The position numbers and the translations under genes are program-made. From the NCBI GenBank assembly GCA_044226395.1, contig JBGAHD010000003.1:1-64000 (forward strand): a stretch of DNA of 64,000 nucleotides, in the 5' to 3' direction. Under the pieces are notes generated by a model. That model made no database searches. It saw only the letters and a list, made by a program, of their open reading frames with translations, and was not told where the DNA came from. Origin of the DNA: JBGAHD01 sp044226395. Lineage in GTDB: Bacteria; Pseudomonadota; Gammaproteobacteria; Xanthomonadales; Ahniellaceae. Numbering within the stretch: position 1 is the first letter of the stretch; the number at the start of each line of letters is the position of its first letter. This document shows, piece after piece, positions 25,265-32,091 of the stretch.

Positions 25265-27400
25265 GTGAAACCCGCCCCACCCACCACCACGCTTCCCGAC
25301 TGGCTTGCCCGTCACGCGCATGCGCAAGGCGCGCATGCGGCGCTCGCGGCCGCGGTGGCGGCTTGCGCGCAGAAGTCGGCGCTGGAAGTGGCGCCCGCGA
25401 TCGAGATGCTGGGCGTGTTGGAGGCGATGGCGGTCGATGACGAGACGCTCGCCGCCGCGTTGATCCACGAGTTCGCCTTGCCCGAGGTCGAGCCGCGCGC
25501 GCCTTCGCTCAAGGCGCTGGTCGATGGCCAGGTCGAGGCCGAGCGCGTGTGGAAGCTGCATCGCGAGCGCGCGCCGGGCTCGGGCGCGGAAGGCTTGCGC
25601 CGCTTGTTGTTGGCGGTGATTCGCGATCTGCGCGTGGTGTTCATTCTGCTGGCGCGTCATCTGTCGCGCATGCGCGCGATGACGTCGAAAGGCTCCGAGG
25701 CGCAGCGCCACGCCATGGCCGAACTCGCCGCCGACATCCACGCGCCGCTGGCCAATCGCCTGGGCATCTGGCAGGTCAAGTGGGAGCTGGAGGATCTGGC
25801 GTTTCGGTTCCTCAAGCCCGACATCTACAAGCGCATCGCCAAGCTGCTCGACGAGCGTCGCGGCGATCGCGAGCGTTTCATCAGCACGGCCATGCACGTG
25901 TTGAAGCAATCGCTCGCCGCCGCCGGCATAGAGGCCGACGTGGCTGGTCGGCCCAAGCACATCTATTCCATCTGGAAGAAAATGCAGCGCAAGCAGTCCG
26001 ACTTCGAGCATCTGTACGACATCCGCGCGCTGCGCGTGCTGGTGCGCGACGTGCCGACCTGTTACGCGGCGCTGGGCGTGGTGCACACGCTGTGGCCGCA
26101 CATTCCCGGCGAGTTCGACGACTACATCGCGCGACCCAAGGGCAACGACTACCAGTCACTGCACACGGCCGTGGTCGGGCCCGAAGGCAAGACGCTCGAG
26201 GTGCAGATCCGCACGCACGACATGCACGCGCACGCCGAGCTCGGCGTGGCCGCGCACTGGCGCTACAAGGAAGGCGGTTCGGGCGATGCCGCGTTCGAGC
26301 GCAAGATCGCGCGCATGCGTCAGCTGCTCGAGACCCGCGGCGAGCGCGAGGAAGACGGCGCCTTCGCCTCCGACGCGCCGTCCGTGGTCGACGATCGCGT
26401 GTATCTGCTCACGCCCCAAGGCAAGGTCATCGACCTGCAGAAGGGCGCGACCGTGCTGGATTTCGCGTATCACGTGCATACCGAGGTCGGTCATCGTTGT
26501 CGCGGCGCCAAGGTCAATGGCCGCATCGTGCCGATCACTTACGCGCCGGCTAGTGGCGACACGGTGGAGATTCTCACCGGCAAGGTCGCCGAGCCACGTC
26601 GCGACTGGATCGTGGCCGGCGCGGGTTTTCTCAACAGCGCGCGCGCCAAGGAAAAAGTGCGCGCTTGGTTTCGTCACGCTGATCACGAGCGCAATGTCGC
26701 CGAGGGTCGCGAGATCCTCGATCGCGAGGTCAAGCGTCTGGCGCTGTCGGCCAAGGCGCTGGAAACACTGCTGCCGCGCTTCGAGTTCAAGACGCTCGAC
26801 GAGTTGTTCGTGGCGGTCGGCATCGGCGAGGTCACGGCCAGCCAGGTCGCGCGCGCCCTGCACGAGATCGACGCGCCCAAGCCCGCCGGCCGTCCGCTGC
26901 AGAGTGCGGAGCCGCCCAAGCAACGGCGCGCGCAGCGCGATGCCGTGGTGATCCAGGGCGTGGGCAATCTGATGCACGTGATCGCGCGCTGTTGTCAGCC
27001 CCTGCCGGGCGATCCGGTGGCGGGTTTTCTCACGCGCGGCAAGGGCGTGAGCATTCATCGCAAGGATTGCCCGAGCCTGCAGCAACTCGCCTCGCGCGAT
27101 CCGGCGCGCGTGGTGCCGGTGGAGTGGGGCAGTCGCGACGCCGCGCACTACGAGGTCAACATCGTCGTGCACGGCTACGATCGCAAGGGCCTGCTCAAGG
27201 ACGTCTCCGGCGCGATCAGCAATGCCGACATCGACGTGCTCGCCGCCAGCACCCGCACCGACCCCGACGAGGGCACGGCGGAAATGCATTTCGCGCTGCG
27301 CGTGCGCGATTTCGGCCAACTCTCGGGCCTGCTGAGCCGCATCCTGGCCCTGCCCAACGTGCTCGACGCGCGCCGCGTCACCGGCGGCGCCGGGCGCTAG
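25265..27400 (+). CDS. relA: RelA-type (p)ppGpp synthetase
   Basis: This is a 711-residue stringent-response enzyme that transfers pyrophosphate from ATP to GDP or GTP when uncharged tRNA is on the ribosome. The synthetase core is clear: IYSIWKKMQRK (about residue 233), YDIRALRVLV, then EFDDYIARPKGNDYQSLHT and VQIRTHDMHAHAELG. EFDD is the acidic EXDD signature of monofunctional RelA rather than the RXKD of bifunctional SpoT. The N-terminal region reads LIHEF where hydrolases have the metal-binding HD, so hydrolase activity is not expected. A TGS domain starts near 377, the Cys-containing CCQPLPGDPVAGF block near 577, and an ACT domain fills the last 80 residues. The start is GTG without a visible ribosome binding site. 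Confidence 0.95.
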   Translation: MKPAPPTTTLPDWLARHAHAQGAHAALAAAVAACAQKSALEVAPAIEMLGVLEAMAVDDETLAAALIHEFALPEVEPRAPSLKALVDGQVEAERVWKLHRERAPGSGAEGLRRLLLAVIRDLRVVFILLARHLSRMRAMTSKGSEAQRHAMAELAADIHAPLANRLGIWQVKWELEDLAFRFLKPDIYKRIAKLLDERRGDRERFISTAMHVLKQSLAAAGIEADVAGRPKHIYSIWKKMQRKQSDFEHLYDIRALRVLVRDVPTCYAALGVVHTLWPHIPGEFDDYIARPKGNDYQSLHTAVVGPEGKTLEVQIRTHDMHAHAELGVAAHWRYKEGGSGDAAFERKIARMRQLLETRGEREEDGAFASDAPSVVDDRVYLLTPQGKVIDLQKGATVLDFAYHVHTEVGHRCRGAKVNGRIVPITYAPASGDTVEILTGKVAEPRRDWIVAGAGFLNSARAKEKVRAWFRHADHERNVAEGREILDREVKRLALSAKALETLLPRFEFKTLDELFVAVGIGEVTASQVARALHEIDAPKPAGRPLQSAEPPKQRRAQRDAVVIQGVGNLMHVIARCCQPLPGDPVAGFLTRGKGVSIHRKDCPSLQQLASRDPARVVPVEWGSRDAAHYEVNIVVHGYDRKGLLKDVSGAISNADIDVLAASTRTDPDEGTAEMHFALRVRDFGQLSGLLSRILALPNVLDARRVTGGAGR

Positions 27401-27516
27401 CGCGCGAGGGCGCGGGGCCGGGCCGCGGCCGGTTCCGCGACCGTCCCACGAGTTCCGCCTAAGCGCCTGAATTAGCGTGTTATCCTTCGCCCGGGGCAGC
27501 GCCTCGACGGCGCCGC

Positions 27517-30132
27517 GTGGGCGAGACGACGCATACCGTGATCGATATTCCGGGTTACCGCATTCTGCGTCAGCTGGGCCATGGCGGCATGGCCACGGTG
27601 TATCTGGCGATCCAGCAGTCCGTGGATCGCGAGGTCGCGCTCAAGGTCATGAGCCCGCATCTGCTGACCGATCCCAATTTCGGCGAGCGCTTCCTGCGCG
27701 AGGCGCGCATCGCCGCCAAGTTGCGGCATCGTCACGTGGTGGGCGTGCACGATGTCGGCAAGCACGCCGACTTGCACTACATCGCCATGGAATACCTCAC
27801 CGGCGGCCCGATCCTGCGCAAGGACGGTCAGCCGCGCGACGTGCCGTTCGCCTTGCGCGTGACGCGCGAGATCGCCACGGCGCTGGCCTACGCGCACTCG
27901 AAGGGCTTCATCCATCGCGACGTGAAGCCCGACAACATTCTGCTGCGCGACGATGGTTCGAGCGCGCTGACCGATTTTGGCATCGCGCGCGCCAGCGATT
28001 CGGCCACGCGCATGACGCGCACGGGCGCGGTGATCGGCACGCCGCATTACATGAGCCCCGAGCAAGCGCGCGGCAAGCCGGTCGATGGTCGCGCCGATCT
28101 GTACAGCCTCGGCGTGGTGCTCTATGAACTGCTGATCGGGCGCGTGCCATTTCAGGCCGAGGACTCGCTGGCGGTGGGCATCATGCACATCACCGAAGCG
28201 CCGCCGGCCTTGCCCGAACGTTTGTCCGCGCTGCAGCCGATGCTCGACGTGATGCTGGCCAAGCGCCCCGAGGATCGCTATCAGACCGGCGATGAAATGG
28301 CCCAGGCCATTCGCGCCTATGAAGTGGCGATGGCCGAAGGGCAATTGCCGTCGCTGCTGGTGCCCACGCCCGAGCAGCGCGATCAGATTCTGTCGCAGGT
28401 GCCGGCGTTCACGCCGCAGCCGCCGCGCGCCACCACCGACGTCAAGCCGATCGCGCCCGAACCGCCGACCGCGCGCAATCCCGCCGTGCCGCGCGACGTC
28501 GAACGCGCGCCCGCGCGTCGGCGCGAGGAAATGGGTCCCGCGCCCGGGCGCAACGAACCGAGCTTGGGCGATGTGTCGTCGATGGTCGCGCAAGACGCGC
28601 CGCGTCGCGGTCGCGCGCGCGAGCAGTCCAGCGGCTGGGGTTGGGGACGCGTATTCGCGGTGCTGCTCGTGCTCGGTGGCATCGGTGGCGCCGCGTGGCA
28701 TTACCAGGATCGCATCCGCGCGCTGCTGCCCAACACCGAATTGAATTCGCTGTTGGCGCAAGCCGACGAAGCCTTCAGGCAAGGTCAGCTGGTTGGCACG
28801 TCTGGCGTGTCCGCGCTCGAGTTGTATCGCCAGGTGCAAAAGCAAGATGCCGACAACGCCGCCGCGCTCGCCGGCATTCGCGATGTCGGTCATCGCCTCG
28901 CGCAAGAAGCGCGCACCGCCGTCGCCGCCGGCGATCTGGTCAAGGCGCGCGAGCGCCTGGGTCACGCGCGCGACATCTTGCAAGGCGGTCAGACCATCGA
29001 ACAGGTCGAGTTGGAACTGCGCAGCGCCGAAGGCCGCAGCAGCAATGTCACCTTGCTGCTCGAACAAGCCATCGCCGCGAGCGCCGCCGGCAAGTTGCTC
29101 GGCACCGAGGATTCGGCCGCGGCCTACTATCAGCGCGTGCTCACCATCGATTCGAGCAATGGCGTCGCCGCCAAGGGGCTGGAAGACATCGTCGCCGGCT
29201 TGCAGCAACAGGTGAAGACCGCGATCGCCGCCAAGCAATACGACGCGGCCGAGGCCGCCATCGCCGACATCGAGCGCGTGCGCCCGGGCCATGCCTCGGT
29301 GCCGCAGCTGCGCGGGCAAGTGGGCGACGCCAAGCTGGCGCTGGCGCAAAGCATCGAGCAGTGGCTGACGCGCGGCGAAGAACAACTGCGCGCCGGCGAT
29401 CTGATCGTGCCGCCGGGCAACAACGCCGAGCAATCGTTCCGCAAGGTGCTCAATCTGCAGCCGGGTAATGAGCGCGCGCGCGCGGGGCTTTCGAAGATTG
29501 GCGCCGCGCTGCTGGTGCAGATCGATGCCGCGATCGAGCAGAGCGATCTGTCCGCCGCCACGCGCCTGCTCACGCGCGCCACTGGCTTGGGCGCGCCCAC
29601 CGCGGAAACCAATGCCGCGCGCGTGCGCGTGCGTGAACTGCGCGAGCGGCTGGAGATCGCCGCCAAGGAAACGCCGATCACGCCCGATCAAGCGGTGCGC
29701 ATCGAAAAATTCCTCGCCGACGCCGACACCGCGCTCGCGCGTGGCGATCTCAACGAACCGCCCGGCGGCAATGCCTACGATCTGTATCGCGCCGCGCTCG
29801 CGCTCGACCGCAAGAATGCGCGCGCCAACGCCGGACTCGCCGCCTTGCCCGCGCGCGCGAAGGAACTGTTCGAAAAGGCGCTCGTCGACGCGCGACCAAA
29901 CACCGCGCGCAGCTATCTCGATGCCTTCCGCGACACGTCGACCGACACCGCGACCAAGGCCGACATGACCACGCGCTTGGCGCGCGCTTTCCTCTCGTTG
30001 GGCATCAAGCAAGTCGCCGAAGGTCAGACCGCGCAGGCCAGCAAGTCGCTCATCAAGGCGCGCGAACTCTCGCCCGGCGAGCCCGGCATCGCCGAACTCG
30101 CCGCGCGCATTCAGGCCGCGGGGGGCGGATGA
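27517..30132 (+). CDS. transmembrane eukaryote-like Ser/Thr protein kinase
   Basis: This is an 871-residue PknB-like kinase. The catalytic domain spans about residues 10-270 with LGHGGMATVYLA (P-loop), Lys in VALKVM, HRDVKPDN, TDFGIAR and GTPHYMSPEQARG. Threonines in the activation segment (MTRTGAVIGT) suit autophosphorylation. A Pro/Arg-rich juxtamembrane stretch leads to one membrane helix at about 374-396 (VFAVLLVLGGIGG). About 470 residues of repeated Ala/Gln-rich helices follow (recurring NAAALAGIRD, NERARAGLSK, NARANAGLAAL), like degenerate TPRs, and should lie in the periplasm. The GTG at 27517 is the longest reasonable start. Another GTG at 27538 (MIDIPGYRIL) is possible, and neither has a clear ribosome binding site. 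Its stop overlaps the next start (ATGA). Confidence 0.92.
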   Translation: MGETTHTVIDIPGYRILRQLGHGGMATVYLAIQQSVDREVALKVMSPHLLTDPNFGERFLREARIAAKLRHRHVVGVHDVGKHADLHYIAMEYLTGGPILRKDGQPRDVPFALRVTREIATALAYAHSKGFIHRDVKPDNILLRDDGSSALTDFGIARASDSATRMTRTGAVIGTPHYMSPEQARGKPVDGRADLYSLGVVLYELLIGRVPFQAEDSLAVGIMHITEAPPALPERLSALQPMLDVMLAKRPEDRYQTGDEMAQAIRAYEVAMAEGQLPSLLVPTPEQRDQILSQVPAFTPQPPRATTDVKPIAPEPPTARNPAVPRDVERAPARRREEMGPAPGRNEPSLGDVSSMVAQDAPRRGRAREQSSGWGWGRVFAVLLVLGGIGGAAWHYQDRIRALLPNTELNSLLAQADEAFRQGQLVGTSGVSALELYRQVQKQDADNAAALAGIRDVGHRLAQEARTAVAAGDLVKARERLGHARDILQGGQTIEQVELELRSAEGRSSNVTLLLEQAIAASAAGKLLGTEDSAAAYYQRVLTIDSSNGVAAKGLEDIVAGLQQQVKTAIAAKQYDAAEAAIADIERVRPGHASVPQLRGQVGDAKLALAQSIEQWLTRGEEQLRAGDLIVPPGNNAEQSFRKVLNLQPGNERARAGLSKIGAALLVQIDAAIEQSDLSAATRLLTRATGLGAPTAETNAARVRVRELRERLEIAAKETPITPDQAVRIEKFLADADTALARGDLNEPPGGNAYDLYRAALALDRKNARANAGLAALPARAKELFEKALVDARPNTARSYLDAFRDTSTDTATKADMTTRLARAFLSLGIKQVAEGQTAQASKSLIKARELSPGEPGIAELAARIQAAGGG

Positions 30133-31265
30133 GCTCGCATCTTCGGTTTGGTCGGCGAAAGAAATCGTTCGGCCCGGCGCTCGTATTTTGGGCCGTGGCC
30201 TTGGGTGGCCTCGCCTGGATCTTCTGGCCCGAAATCGCGCAGTGGTGGAAGCCGCGCGCCGAACCGCGACCCATCACCGCGCGCGGCGATCTGGCGGCGG
30301 ACGAGCGCAGCAACATCGAGATCTTCGACAAGATCAGTCCCTCGGTGGTCTACATCACCACGCTCGGTCGACAGATCAATGTGTGGACGCGGAGCGTCAG
30401 CGAAGTACCGCAAGGCACGGGCTCGGGTTTCGTGTGGGACGAGAAGGGGCATGTCGTCACCAACTTCCATGTGATTCGCGATGCCGATCGCGCCGTGGTG
30501 GGCTTGAGCAATGGCAAGACGTATGACGCGGTGCTCGTTGGCGCGAGCGCCGAGCATGATCTCGCCGTGCTGCGCATCGACGCGCCACTCGACGACGCGC
30601 CGCCCGTGCCCGTGGGCACGAGCGCGGATTTGAAAGTGGGCCAGAAGGTGTTCGCGATCGGCAACCCGTTTGGGCTCGATCACACGCTCACCACCGGCGT
30701 GATCTCCGCGCTCGATCGCACCATCGACGGCGAGGATGGACGCTCCATCGGCAATCTCATTCAGACCGATGCCGCGATCAACCCCGGCAATTCCGGCGGC
30801 CCGCTGATCGATTCCGCCGGACGACTGATCGGCGTCAACACCGCGATCTACAGCCCCACGCGCGCCTCGGTCGGCATCGGCTTCGCCGTGCCCGTCGACA
30901 CGGTCAATCGCGTCGTGCCGCGATTGATCGCCGACGGCCGCATCGTGCATCCCGTCATCGGCATCTTCGCGCGCGATGATCTGTCGCGCATGATTGGCGA
31001 GCAGGCGGGCGTGGAAGGCATCGTCATTCTCGACCTCGCCCAAGGTTCGCCCGCGCAACAAGCGGGACTCAAGCCCGCGCTGCGCGGCATCGACGGCCGC
31101 ATCGTCACCGGCGACGTGATCGAAGCCGTGGATGGCCGCAAAGTCTCGACCCTCGAGGAACTGTCCGAAGTGCTGGAAGGCAAGGCCGTGGGCGACACGG
31201 TGGAGCTCAGCGTGTGGCGCGATGGGCAGCGGGGGAAGTTGAGGATTGGGTTGGCGGCGCCTTGA
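30129..31265 (+). CDS. membrane-anchored HtrA/DegS-like serine protease with PDZ domain
   Basis: This is a 378-residue periplasmic protease anchored by one N-terminal helix (about 14-34, PALVFWAVALGGLAWIFW), the DegS plan rather than soluble DegP. The triad is visible: His in TNFHVIRDAD (about 112), Asp in AEHDLAVLRI (about 144) and Ser in NPGNSGGPLI (about 223). One PDZ domain follows at about 275-375 (SPAQQAGLKPALRG, GDVIEAVDG). Family members cut misfolded or regulatory proteins and open on peptide binding to the PDZ. The start ATG overlaps the kinase stop, implying translational coupling and a joint role in envelope signalling or quality control. That functional link is inference. Confidence 0.92.
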   Translation: MSSHLRFGRRKKSFGPALVFWAVALGGLAWIFWPEIAQWWKPRAEPRPITARGDLAADERSNIEIFDKISPSVVYITTLGRQINVWTRSVSEVPQGTGSGFVWDEKGHVVTNFHVIRDADRAVVGLSNGKTYDAVLVGASAEHDLAVLRIDAPLDDAPPVPVGTSADLKVGQKVFAIGNPFGLDHTLTTGVISALDRTIDGEDGRSIGNLIQTDAAINPGNSGGPLIDSAGRLIGVNTAIYSPTRASVGIGFAVPVDTVNRVVPRLIADGRIVHPVIGIFARDDLSRMIGEQAGVEGIVILDLAQGSPAQQAGLKPALRGIDGRIVTGDVIEAVDGRKVSTLEELSEVLEGKAVGDTVELSVWRDGQRGKLRIGLAAP

Positions 31266-31319
31266 GGGGTGGGGGCGTTGCGGTCGTGGCTGAAGTGGGC
31301 TGCGGATCCAAATCGGTTT

Positions 31320-31741
31320 GGGACACCCACAGATCGCGACCGCCCACGTCCCTCAGATGGGGACACCCAAGAATGACAGGTCGCGAGCGCCCACATCCTC
31401 CACATCCTCAGATGGGGACACCCAAGAATTGGTGAGCGAATTCGGTTAGTGGATCTGGGACACCCATGATGTTGAGTGGATCTGGGACACCTATGATGTC
31501 GCGCAGATCGGGTCACCAACGCACCGGTGGATCTGGGACACCCATAATCTCGCACAGATCGGTTCGGTTTGGGACACCCCACAGATCGTGAAATCGGGAC
31601 ACCCACGATTCGGCCGGCTTCACCCGAGTTAGGGGCTGGATCTGGGACACCCATGATCTCGCACAGATCAGTTCGGTTTGGGACACCCATAGATCGTGAA
31701 TTCGGGACACCCACGATTCGGCCGGGTTCACCCGAGTTAGG
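31320..31741 (+). repeat. cluster A of TGGGACACCCA elements (11 copies, plus orientation)
   Basis: Eleven copies of GGGACACC(C/T)(A/C) start near 31320, 31360, 31415, 31457, 31484, 31535, 31571, 31596, 31644, 31680 and 31704, all in one orientation. The core is a hyphenated palindrome, TGGG-ACA-CCCA. Larger tandem duplications are visible. A unit of about 108 bases at 31528-31633 is repeated at 31637-31741 with few differences, and a 22-base block at 31353-31374 recurs at 31408-31429. Two copies sit between longer arms ATCGTG and CACGAT (31585-31609 and 31693-31717). No gene is supported; short frames here encode spurious GVPN-like repeats. Confidence 0.85.
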
Positions 31742-31884
31742 AACTCGCCTGACCGCAATCACTGAACCCGGAATCGCGGCCTGTCGTTATCGGCGAATGC
31801 GTGAGTGCGATCGGGAGTGAGCCCGCGGGCCTGCGCGCCCTGTTCCGGGCGTCCCTGGTTCGAGTCGACTTAAGGTCGATTTGA

Positions 31885-32013
31885 TGGGTGTCCCGAAACG
31901 TTGCATGGTTTCGAGGGCAACCCGAATTGATGCCGGTCGAAATGGTGGGTGTCCCGGTTCCTACGAATTGATGGATGTCCCAATTCGTTTCTTCGCGAGT
32001 TGATGGCTGTCCC
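31885..32013 (-). repeat. cluster B of the same element (4 copies, minus orientation)
   Basis: TGGGTGTCCC at 31885 and 31946, TGGATGTCCC near 31972 and TGGCTGTCCC near 32004 are the reverse complement of the cluster A element, including variants. Clusters A and B therefore face each other across about 140 bases of unique sequence (31742-31884) in which no gene is seen. Cluster B ends 20 bases before the terminator of the secreted protease gene. Confidence 0.8.
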
Positions 32014-32033
32014 AATTCGTTTCGAGCCCCCAA

Positions 32034-32064
32034 AGAAAAAGGGCCGTCGCTCTCACGACGGCCC
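32034..32064 (-). terminator. Rho-independent terminator of the secreted protease gene
   Basis: On the minus strand GGGCCGTCG-TGAGAG-CGACGGCCC is followed by a run of Ts (A-run at 32034-32040 on the plus strand). It is a perfect 9-bp stem placed about 30 bases after the stop codon. Confidence 0.9.
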
Positions 32065-32091
32065 TCCTTCACAAGCACTTCCCTAAGCGAC

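Noticed and set aside
30848..32078. Repeat-coded peptides with recurring GVPN/VGVPN motifs
   Set aside because: They arise from translating the TGGGACACCCA clusters. Frames change between copies and no start signal is present.
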